Shown piece after piece: positions 1-5,732 of a DNA stretch of 7,207 bases. A program made the position numbers and the translations under genes. How positions within the stretch are numbered: position 1 is the first letter of the stretch; each line of letters starts with the position of its first letter. The notes under the pieces were generated by a model, which saw nothing but the letters and a program-made list of their open reading frames with translations, did no database searches and was not told the origin of the DNA. Origin of the DNA: Selenomonadales bacterium. GTDB lineage: Bacteria; Bacillota; Negativicutes; RGIG982. The stretch spans positions 1 through 7,207 of the forward strand of contig JAFPBC010000114.1 in NCBI GenBank assembly GCA_017390595.1, read 5' to 3'.

Positions 1-1
1 T

Positions 2-556
2 CTTGCACTCATCGGATGCGGAGCGGCCGTCGGCATCTGGGGCGAGCATCATCGCACCGCGCCCGACAAGCTGACCGATATCCAATACGAGACCGTTACC
101 GACTGGATCGACGAATATGCTTCTTATACAAAACGACTCGAGCGCTCGTATCGCCGCACGGCCCATTTCTTAGACCGCGTCGAATCCGATGCCCTGTCTT
201 ATCAAGCCGCGCTCTATGAAGTCGACCGCTTGACGGACAAGGCTCTCGTCCTCAAGAACGGCTTTGTCATGCAAAAGGTACCGTCAGACCTTCCGCCCGC
301 GCTTGTGCATCGCATGACGAAAATGACAACGACCGATACGAAAGCGTACGAAGCGTACCTCAGACTCCTCCTCTCCGTTCGCGAAGAACTGGAAAGCGGA
401 GCGAAAACATCGCCGAACCGCATCGTATCGAAGGAAGACAAAAAGAAGCTCAGGCTTCTCATCCTCGACCAACTGCCTGCTTATACCGACACGCACGTGC
501 GTCTTCATGTCTTGAAACGTGACATCGACGACACGTACAGACCGAACCGAAAGTAA
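2..556 (+). CDS. Unrecognised exported or membrane-anchored protein, 3' part
   Basis: The frame is open from the left edge to a TAA at 554-556, giving 184 visible residues; the start lies outside the window. The first residues, LALIGCGAAVGIWG, are hydrophobic and then turn abruptly polar, as at the end of a signal peptide or membrane anchor. LIGC fits a lipobox, so this may be a lipoprotein cleaved before Cys6; a single transmembrane anchor is equally possible. The rest is hydrophilic and rich in Arg, Lys, Asp and Glu, with long probable helices (for example around residues 34-80 and 108-165) and some coiled-coil character. I see no catalytic motif and recognise no family. Codon use matches the neighbours. 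A strong terminator follows seven bases after the stop, so this is the last gene of its transcript. Function is unknown; an extracytoplasmic location is inferred. Confidence 0.75.
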   Translation, partial: LALIGCGAAVGIWGEHHRTAPDKLTDIQYETVTDWIDEYASYTKRLERSYRRTAHFLDRVESDALSYQAALYEVDRLTDKALVLKNGFVMQKVPSDLPPALVHRMTKMTTTDTKAYEAYLRLLLSVREELESGAKTSPNRIVSKEDKKKLRLLILDQLPAYTDTHVRLHVLKRDIDDTYRPNRK

Positions 557-562
557 AATCAT

Positions 563-591
563 GCCCTCCCTGTTATGGGAGGGCTTTTTTT
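563..591 (+). terminator. Strong intrinsic terminator shared by convergent genes
   Basis: A perfect 8-bp GC-rich stem, GCCCTCCC (563-570) and GGGAGGGC (577-584), encloses the loop TGTTAT and is followed by seven T residues (585-591). It ends the plus-strand gene stopping at 556. The minus-strand gene stops at 590-592, inside the T tract, so its transcript enters the same hairpin. In that direction only a weak ATGATTTT follows, so termination there is probably less efficient. Confidence 0.93.
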
Positions 592-1006
592 ATTCCGCGA
601 GCGAACGGTGCGCGAGACCGACCGTTACTTCATTGAGATGAAGGACACCGACACCGGCATAGATGGCTACGCAAATATGCTCGTGGTGACGCGCGAGACC
701 GATCTTGCCGCCGATGTGCAGACCCGCCGCACGGCTGGCGATCTGTTCGAGCGCCGAGTGCGTGGCACCCGCGACGGCACCTGCTCCGATATGATCTTCG
801 TTGACGAGACCTTGTCTCTGCGCAGCAACAACGGCACGCTCGATGATCTTCTTCACGATATCGAGATACCCACCGCCAAAATCGACAGCCGCCGCGCGGA
901 TACCGAGCGCAGACAATCGCACGCGTTCTGCCTGCTCCTCTTCACGCGAGCGTGTCAGTGCCATCTGCATCGCGGCACGGCCTACATCAATACTCGTATG
1001 TTCCAT
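590..1006 (-). CDS. HutP-like RNA-binding regulator
   Basis: This 138-residue protein resembles HutP, the L-histidine- and metal-dependent RNA-binding antiterminator of the Bacillus hut operon (148 residues). Recognisable blocks are the helix IVKKIIERAVVAAQRQGLV (about 50-68), the stretch GAVAGATHSALEQI (about 76-89), KIGLARHHEHICVAIYAG (about 101-118) and the end EVTVGLAHRSL. The start ATG lies ten bases after the upstream phosphatase stop. Its Shine-Dalgarno sequence (AGTGAGG, about 1013-1019) overlaps that stop, so the two are probably translationally coupled. Compared with the Bacillus protein recalled from memory, the region HALYHAT (H73 and H77, metal ligands) seems to become GAVAGAT here, so metal or histidine sensing may differ. 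No hut catabolic genes are visible. Family assignment is fairly confident; ligand and RNA target are unknown. Confidence 0.75.
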   Translation of the reverse strand: MEHTSIDVGRAAMQMALTRSREEEQAERVRLSALGIRAAAVDFGGGYLDIVKKIIERAVVAAQRQGLVNEDHIGAGAVAGATHSALEQIASRAAGLHIGGKIGLARHHEHICVAIYAGVGVLHLNEVTVGLAHRSLAE

Positions 1007-1016
1007 CGTTATCGCC

Positions 1017-1790
1017 TCACTTCATATCACGCGGACGGCGGTTTTCGTAATAGACGGGACGAAGTCCCCATCTGTCAACGAGCGCCATCGCGTCTTTGAT
1101 AGACCAGCCGACAGCTTCCGTCTTGTGCGCGTCGGAACCGATGGTGACAAGACTGCCGCCGAGCTCCTCGTAGCGACGGAATATCGTATCGAGCATATAT
1201 GCCGACTGCGGCGCAACATACAGGCGACGTGTGTTGAGCTCGAGCGCGATCTCACGTTCGACGACGAGATGGAGCACCTCGTCGATATAGTCGCGGAACG
1301 CATTGTAATCGATCTCCGTATTGTCATAGCGCGCGTAACGGCTGATATAGTCGATATGACCGAGCGCGTCGATATACGTGTCCGACTTGAGGCAATCGAT
1401 CATCGACTGAAAATAGCGACCGTACGTGAGTTGTTTCGGTCTTCCGCGATAAAATTCTTCCTGATAGATATCGATGCCGTCTACGATATGGATAGACCCA
1501 AGCACATAGTCGAACGGATGCGACTCCGCGATCTTACGATTCGCGTCGGTATATGCCGTCTCCATGCCGATCTCGACACCGAGACGGAGCTTGTCCGAAC
1601 GGTAGTCGCCGTAACGCGCGAAATAATCATCATAGTCAAAATTGAACATCGTTTTGTCGGGGTAACCGAGATCGACGTGTTCTGTCAGCGTCAAGCCGAT
1701 GCCGAGCTTATCGGCACACGCAAGCGCTTCTTCCAGCTTCATCTTACTGTCGGTTGATACCTCTGTATGGATATGACTGTCGACCAGCAT
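1017..1790 (-). CDS. hisK: PHP-family histidinol-phosphatase (HisK type)
   Basis: This 257-residue cytoplasmic PHP-domain phosphoesterase matches the length of HisK/HisJ histidinol phosphatases (about 260-270), which convert L-histidinol phosphate to L-histidinol in histidine synthesis. The metal-binding motifs appear in family order: DSHIHTE (residues 4-10, His6 and His8), LTEHVD (His38), GVEIGME (Glu73), GSIH (His101), DALGHID (His145) and GSDAH (Asp220, His222). Together these can hold the usual trinuclear centre. The start is set by an excellent AGGAGG (1797-1802) six bases before the ATG. It begins 16 bases after the nitrilase stop and is followed ten bases on by the HutP-like gene, so the three are one operon. 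PHP enzymes share motifs across substrates, so another phosphomonoester is possible, but overall resemblance favours histidinol phosphate. Confidence 0.82.
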   Translation of the reverse strand: MLVDSHIHTEVSTDSKMKLEEALACADKLGIGLTLTEHVDLGYPDKTMFNFDYDDYFARYGDYRSDKLRLGVEIGMETAYTDANRKIAESHPFDYVLGSIHIVDGIDIYQEEFYRGRPKQLTYGRYFQSMIDCLKSDTYIDALGHIDYISRYARYDNTEIDYNAFRDYIDEVLHLVVEREIALELNTRRLYVAPQSAYMLDTIFRRYEELGGSLVTIGSDAHKTEAVGWSIKDAMALVDRWGLRPVYYENRRPRDMK

Positions 1791-1806
1791 AATATTCCTC
1801 CTACTC

Positions 1807-2592
1807 TTACAGACGGTAGACGTGCGGTTTGCGGTCTGCCATCACATTGATCTTGCCTTTTGCCGAATCACGAAGCATGAACGGAAGCTCTGCCGTCAAG
1901 ACAGTCGCCTCGTCGCCTGCCATCGCGAGCGGCAAGCCCCACGGATCGAGCACGACCGAACGACCGCACATCGTCACCTTGCCAGCTGTACCGACCGTAT
2001 TGGCCGCTACGACGAATATCTGATTCTCGATAGCACGTGCCTTGAGAAGGATATCCCAATGGTCTTGGCGCGGATACGGCCATGCGGCTACGACAAAGAG
2101 TACCTCGATACCTTTGAGTGCCGCCATACGCGTAAATTCGGGGAAGCGGATATCGTAGCACGTGATGACCGCCGCGCGACGACCGCCGATATAAAACGTC
2201 GGCAAAAGATCGCCGCCGTCGAACAGATGATGTTCGTTCGCGGGCGAGAACAGATGCACCTTGTTATATTCGGCGAGGATAACGCCTTCCGCATCGAAGA
2301 CGAAGCTCGTATTGTACACGCGGCCGTGAAGCTCATTGGCGATCGAACCGCCCACGAGCGTGATATTGTGACGCATCGCAAGCTCCGCCATCCACGGGCA
2401 GAGACGTTCTCTCTGACCTTTGGCAAGCTCTGCCGCCACCTTCGGCACATAGCCCGTATTCCACAACTCGGGCAGTACGACGACATCGGGAGCCTGTTCG
2501 CGTACGATGACAGCGACGCCTTCTTCTACGGCACGCATATTCGCTTCGATATCACCTATTTTAACTTCCATTTGCAAAATCGATACTTTCAT
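1807..2592 (-). CDS. Carbon-nitrogen hydrolase, omega-amidase/MtnU type
   Basis: This is a 261-residue single-domain nitrilase-superfamily amidase of normal length. The catalytic triad is complete: Glu42 in LPELWNTGY, Lys111 in YNKVHLF and Cys145 in CYDIRFPE. The later block WPYPRQDHWDILLKARAIENQ (about 171-191) is typical of the Nit2/YafV/MtnU group, whose members hydrolyse 2-oxoglutaramate or 2-oxosuccinamate left by glutamine or asparagine transaminases. No methionine-salvage gene is nearby, so the exact substrate is unresolved. I place the start at the ATG at 2592-2590 because AAAGGG (2602-2607) lies nine bases before it. An in-frame TTG at 2601 would add three residues but abuts the Shine-Dalgarno sequence. 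It is first in the operon with the phosphatase and HutP-like genes. I found no convincing promoter in the short gap after the upstream terminator, so partial read-through is possible. Confidence 0.87.
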   Translation of the reverse strand: MKVSILQMEVKIGDIEANMRAVEEGVAVIVREQAPDVVVLPELWNTGYVPKVAAELAKGQRERLCPWMAELAMRHNITLVGGSIANELHGRVYNTSFVFDAEGVILAEYNKVHLFSPANEHHLFDGGDLLPTFYIGGRRAAVITCYDIRFPEFTRMAALKGIEVLFVVAAWPYPRQDHWDILLKARAIENQIFVVAANTVGTAGKVTMCGRSVVLDPWGLPLAMAGDEATVLTAELPFMLRDSAKGKINVMADRKPHVYRL

Positions 2593-2601
2593 TTGTTTCA
2601 A

Positions 2602-2607
2602 CCCTTT
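2602..2607 (-). promoter_or_regulatory. Shine-Dalgarno site that decides the nitrilase start
   Basis: On the minus strand this reads AAAGGG. It lies nine bases before the ATG at 2592-2590 but directly touches the alternative in-frame TTG at 2601-2599. Spacing therefore favours the ATG. Confidence 0.65.
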
Positions 2608-2637
2608 CGATCTTCTTCTCTATCATCTCTTTTGACG

Positions 2638-2671
2638 AAAAAAGAACCTGTTTTGATACAGGTTCTTTTTC
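2638..2671 (-). terminator. Intrinsic terminator after the symporter gene
   Basis: GAACCTG (2644-2650) pairs with CAGGTTC (2659-2665) around an eight-base loop. The stem is extended by an A tract and a T tract (2639-2643 with 2666-2670). In the minus direction the hairpin is followed by six T residues, and it begins about 23 bases after the symporter stop. The symmetric A/T flanks would also allow activity on the plus strand, but no plus-strand gene needs it. It separates the symporter transcript from the nitrilase operon. Confidence 0.88.
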
Positions 2672-2693
2672 TATCTTTATCTTATTGTATCCT

Positions 2694-4091
2694 CTATTTA
2701 TACGTGATTTCTTTAATTTTTTGTTTATCAACGATCATTACGACGAAGAACGTCACCGCACAGACGAGCCACTGCATATAGATCGGATGCGCGAAGATAC
2801 GCACATCGGGGCATACCTGCCATGCTACGAGCGCGATCATACCGGCAAGCGTCGTATAGAACGGTGTGTTCTTACGGCAAAGGCTCGGCGCGAACATCGT
2901 CATAAGGAATACGAGTGTGAATGCCGTCGTAAGGCTGAGACCGATGAGCATCGTTTTCAAGATACCGACTGCGTTGAACGCGAGCCAGAGCGTCATAAGA
3001 CCGATGCCGAGGATCGCGATACGATTGACACGCGTGTAACCTTTTTCATCGATATTCGGGCGAATGAATCGTTTGAAGATATCCTGCGAGAACAGTGTAC
3101 CCGCACCGAGGAGGAGCGCACAAGCCGTCGATACATCTGCCGCCCACAGAGCCGCGAGCGTGATGCCCGATACGAACGGATCGAGTGCCATGATCATCTG
3201 CGGAAGTGCCATCGTAGCCGAGATCTCGGGGTGCATCGCTTTTGCCGCGATACCCATGATAGCGCAAAGGAAACCGATCGGGAAGATAAGGAGCGCGCCC
3301 AAAAGGAAGCCGCGTTTTGCCGTTCTTCCGTCAGCCGCCGCACAAGCTACCTGTACGGGAGCCTGCGCCGAGAGCGCCTGCGTGATCATAACGACGAACC
3401 AGCCGATGACCGTTGCCAGACCGAGCGGACCGATCGGATCGAACCAGCCGACGTTCTGCGGAAGTGCCGCCATCATACCGTCGAAACCGCCCGCGTGTTC
3501 TACCGTCAGCATCGTCGAGAACAAGATACCGAGATAGATGATGACAACGCTCACGACATTGGCAAGACCTGCCGACCAGAGACCGCCGATCAGCGTCGTA
3601 CCGATGAATACGAGCGCGCTCATCAGCATACCGCCGTGGAACGTGAACATATCGGGAAGAAGCGTCGAGAGGATCGCGCCGCCCGCTACATATTGAAGCG
3701 ACGTAACGACGATCTGTATCGTGATCAGACCGATAACGCTGATGATACGTGCTTTTTTATCATAATAACGTTCAAATAATTCAGGGATCGTCGTACATTC
3801 CATGCGACGGAATCTGTCGGCCGCCACGAGCGCCATGACGACAGCACCTGCCGCCCATGCCCCGTTGTACCAGCCCGCGCCGATACCGACCTTGAACGCG
3901 TTCTCCGCGACCCCGATCGTCGATGCCGCGCCAACGGCGATACCTGTGATATTCGTAGCGACGAGAAGTGTCGTCAGCTTACGTCCCGCAAACAAAAATC
4001 CTGTACTTGTGCTTGCTCTTTTTTTCGCATACAAACTAATGCCGAACAAGAAAACGATGTATGCGAGTACAATACCGAATTGAATACTCAT
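2694..4091 (-). CDS. Sodium:solute symporter (SSS family)
   Basis: This 465-residue inner-membrane protein has about 12-13 hydrophobic segments along its length, starting with an N-terminal helix at residues 5-21. Family marks are GFLFAGRKLT (31-40), GGLWSAGLANVV (169-180) and WAADVSTACALLLGAGTLFSQDIFKRF (316-342). The last is the SSS block whose Ser/Thr pair (here 321-322) helps form the conserved Na2 sodium site, followed by the usual DI.KRF loop. Such carriers couple Na+ entry to uptake of amino acids, vitamins, sugars or carboxylates; the substrate cannot be read from the sequence. The ATG at 4091 has AGGAA (4098-4102) at good spacing. It is transcribed away from the AbgA-like gene and shares its control region, suggesting it imports that enzyme's substrate. 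A strong promoter (4202-4230) and a terminator (2638-2671) make it a likely single-gene transcript. Confidence 0.9.
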   Translation of the reverse strand: MSIQFGIVLAYIVFLFGISLYAKKRASTSTGFLFAGRKLTTLLVATNITGIAVGAASTIGVAENAFKVGIGAGWYNGAWAAGAVVMALVAADRFRRMECTTIPELFERYYDKKARIISVIGLITIQIVVTSLQYVAGGAILSTLLPDMFTFHGGMLMSALVFIGTTLIGGLWSAGLANVVSVVIIYLGILFSTMLTVEHAGGFDGMMAALPQNVGWFDPIGPLGLATVIGWFVVMITQALSAQAPVQVACAAADGRTAKRGFLLGALLIFPIGFLCAIMGIAAKAMHPEISATMALPQMIMALDPFVSGITLAALWAADVSTACALLLGAGTLFSQDIFKRFIRPNIDEKGYTRVNRIAILGIGLMTLWLAFNAVGILKTMLIGLSLTTAFTLVFLMTMFAPSLCRKNTPFYTTLAGMIALVAWQVCPDVRIFAHPIYMQWLVCAVTFFVVMIVDKQKIKEITYK

Positions 4092-4130
4092 ATGTTGTTC
4101 CTACCCTTCTGCTGCTCTACTGTAATATTC

Positions 4131-4150
4131 TATCAAAACTACTGTTGATA
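4131..4150. repeat. Perfect 6-bp inverted repeat overlapping a -35 box
   Basis: TATCAA (4131-4136) and TTGATA (4145-4150) are perfect inverted copies eight bases apart. The right half is exactly the -35 hexamer of the proposed plus-strand promoter. The repeat also lies in the leader of the minus-strand symporter transcript, where it could fold into a hairpin with loop CAGUAGUU. It could be a repressor operator, an RNA hairpin, or chance. Confidence 0.4.
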
Positions 4151-4173
4151 CGTCCGTTCAAACCTACTATACT
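4145..4173 (+). promoter_or_regulatory. Sigma-A-type promoter for the AbgA-like gene
   Basis: TTGATA (4145-4150), a 17-base spacer and TATACT (4168-4173) each match the consensus at five of six positions. Transcription would start near 4180, giving a leader of about 130 bases before the gene at 4311. It points straight at the opposing symporter promoter. Confidence 0.65.
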
Positions 4174-4201
4174 ACCGCCCTTCTTTCTTTATTTACCTTC
4201 C

Positions 4202-4230
4202 ATTGTAGTTTTTTTCTTCATATTTGTCAA
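4202..4230 (-). promoter_or_regulatory. Sigma-A-type promoter for the symporter gene
   Basis: On the minus strand TTGACA (4230-4225, perfect) is followed by exactly 17 bases and TACAAT (4207-4202, five of six). The spacer contains a run of seven A residues. Transcription would start near 4195 and give a leader of about 100 bases before the ATG at 4091. The leader holds seven UAG triplets and no obvious terminator. Confidence 0.75.
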
Positions 4231-4300
4231 TCCCTCGCGTACATTCGGCAGGAAAATGAAGGCGATGCAAGAACAAAGTAACAAGGATATTTTGTCACCG

Positions 4301-4308
4301 AAAGAAGG
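4301..4308 (+). promoter_or_regulatory. Shine-Dalgarno site with ambiguous start choice
   Basis: AAAGAAGG lies only two bases before the ATG at 4311 but eight bases before an in-frame GTG at 4317. Spacing therefore favours the GTG, which would shorten the protein by two residues. Confidence 0.5.
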
Positions 4309-4310
4309 CT

Positions 4311-5606
4311 ATGAACGTGGATACCATCATCAAACAAGCAAGCGAACGAAACGCACAGCTGACAACGTGGAGACGCTTCTTTCATCGTCACGCGGAAGTC
4401 GGCTGGACAGAATATATCACGACAGCGACCATCGCCGAAATATTGACAGAGCTCGGCTTCGAGGTCCTCTTGGGCAGGGATATCCTCTCGGCAGACAAGC
4501 GTCTCGGTCTGCCCTCTGCCGACACGCTTACCGCGGCGAAAGAACGTGCCCTCGCCTACGGCATCGACGCTCGACTTGTCGAAGCGATGGACGGCGGCTT
4601 CACAGGACTGTGTGCCATCATGCGCGGAAGCGAAGAAGGAAAGACCGTCTGCCTGCGATTCGACATCGATGCCAACGACCTGACAGAGTCAACGGACGAT
4701 GACCACCGCCCGCATCGCGAAGGATTCGCCTCACTGCACGCAGGCTCGATGCACGCTTGCGGTCACGACGGACACATCGCAGTCGGTCTCGGCGTTGCCA
4801 CCCTCCTTGCCGAACATCGTGCCGATCTCAAAGGCACCGTCCTGCTCCTCTTCCAGAGCGCCGAAGAAGGCGTCCGCGGAGCAAGCGGTATATCCGATAC
4901 ACTCCTTTCGGCCGTCGATGAGCTCTACGGCTTCCATCTCGGCTTCGCGCTCACTGAGACAGGCACGCTCGGTGCAAGCACGACCGATTTCCTCGCAACG
5001 ACAAAACTCGATGCCGTCTTCACAGGCGCGCCTGCCCACGCGGGCGCACGACCCGACGGCGGAAAAAACGCGCTCCTCGCCGCCGCAACGGCCGCCCTTC
5101 AGCTCCATGCACTTCCGCGGCGCGCAGACGGCATCAGCCGCGTCAACGTCGGTACGCTCTATGCAGGCGAAGGCAGAAACACGATCCCCGCCCGCGCAGC
5201 GCTCTCGGCAGAGGTCCGCGGAGAAACGACCGCCGTCAACCGCGCTATGACAGACGATGCCAAACGTGTACTCACCGCATCCGCCATGATGCACGACACA
5301 GCCGTCGATATCACGACCGTCGGACAGGCCTGTGCCCTTACCTGCGACGAAGCACTTGCCAAACGAGCCTTGGGCATCGCATCGAAGCTCGGCATCTTCT
5401 CTGCCGTACACGAGAGCGTCTCCTTCGGCGCGAGCGAAGACTTCACCGTCCTCGCCGAGCAAGTACAGTCTTGCGGCGGTCAGGCCGACTACCTCATCGT
5501 CGGCACCGAGCTCGCGGGCGGACACCATACCGACCGCTTCGACTTCGACGAACACGCGCTCGTCCTTGCGACCGCGCTTTTTACCGCACTCGTCCTTGCC
5601 GATTAG
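4311..5606 (+). CDS. abgA: M20 amidohydrolase, AbgA-like
   Basis: This 431-residue protein closely resembles E. coli AbgA (about 436), the M20 subunit that with AbgB cleaves p-aminobenzoyl-glutamate, a folate breakdown product. Shared blocks include WRRFFHRHAEVGWTEY (20-35), LGRDILSADKRLGLP (54-68), MHACGHDGH (147-155) and GHHTDRFDFDE (404-414). Likely metal ligands are Cys150, His152, the AEEG glutamates (184-187), His209 in FHLG and His405 or His406. The dimerisation domain runs from about 228 to 340 and contains AHAGARP. The ATG at 4311 has very short Shine-Dalgarno spacing, and the GTG at 4317 is a good alternative. No abgB or abgT is in the window; instead a sodium symporter is divergently transcribed. 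The active site and length are intact. The substrate could be another N-acyl or aroyl amino acid, since some relatives act alone. Confidence 0.87.
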   Translation: MNVDTIIKQASERNAQLTTWRRFFHRHAEVGWTEYITTATIAEILTELGFEVLLGRDILSADKRLGLPSADTLTAAKERALAYGIDARLVEAMDGGFTGLCAIMRGSEEGKTVCLRFDIDANDLTESTDDDHRPHREGFASLHAGSMHACGHDGHIAVGLGVATLLAEHRADLKGTVLLLFQSAEEGVRGASGISDTLLSAVDELYGFHLGFALTETGTLGASTTDFLATTKLDAVFTGAPAHAGARPDGGKNALLAAATAALQLHALPRRADGISRVNVGTLYAGEGRNTIPARAALSAEVRGETTAVNRAMTDDAKRVLTASAMMHDTAVDITTVGQACALTCDEALAKRALGIASKLGIFSAVHESVSFGASEDFTVLAEQVQSCGGQADYLIVGTELAGGHHTDRFDFDEHALVLATALFTALVLAD

Positions 5607-5660
5607 TACCTGATGCTAAGTTTTTTACGAAGCGGCAAGCATCCTACCGATCGCATCTTA

Positions 5661-5712
5661 TTGTATCCCACCTATCTTTTTGATAAGATAGTATTATCGT
5701 TTTTTGATCAAA
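5661..5712 (+). promoter_or_regulatory. Candidate control region upstream of the ATP-grasp gene
   Basis: This part of the 126-base gap holds several overlapping elements. TTGTAT (5661-5666), 17 bases and TAAGAT (5684-5689) make a weak promoter candidate. CTATCTT (5672-5678) and AAGATAG (5685-5691) form a perfect 7-bp stem. A six-T run (5700-5705) and the palindrome TTTGATCAAA (5703-5712) follow. The stem plus T run may be a weak terminator for the AbgA-like gene, or the repeats may be operators. None is strong enough to be sure. Confidence 0.35.
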
Positions 5713-5732
5713 CAGCAGAAAGGAACATCGTT

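Noticed and set aside
590..1006. A classical hut operon
   Set aside because: Only a HutP-like gene is present; no hutH, hutU, hutI, hutG or hutM homologue is in the window.
801..1757. Long open plus-strand frame (318 codons) opposite the phosphatase gene
   Set aside because: It is antisense to a gene with a complete set of PHP metal motifs and a strong Shine-Dalgarno site. Its translation is Arg/Ile-rich without any motif.
1822..2781. Plus-strand frame opposite the nitrilase gene
   Set aside because: It runs through the nitrilase gene, the terminator and into the symporter gene, and its translation has no domain. The nitrilase catalytic triad is on the other strand.
2685..3779. Plus-strand frame opposite the symporter gene
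   Set aside because: The translation is an extreme mix of Arg, Asp, Glu and His, typical of an antisense reading of a membrane protein gene.
4131..4150. FNR/CRP-type site
   Set aside because: The arms are in the opposite orientation (ATCAA-N8-TTGAT) to the TTGAT-N4-ATCAA pattern and the spacing is wrong.
4092..4310. Known riboswitch or T-box in the divergent control region
   Set aside because: I found no T-box sequence, no leader terminator and no recognisable riboswitch core on either strand, only promoters, one inverted repeat and the UAG-rich stretch.
4731..5555. Minus-strand frame opposite the AbgA-like gene
   Set aside because: It is antisense to well-conserved AbgA motifs, is Cys/Gly/Ala-biased and has no start signal.
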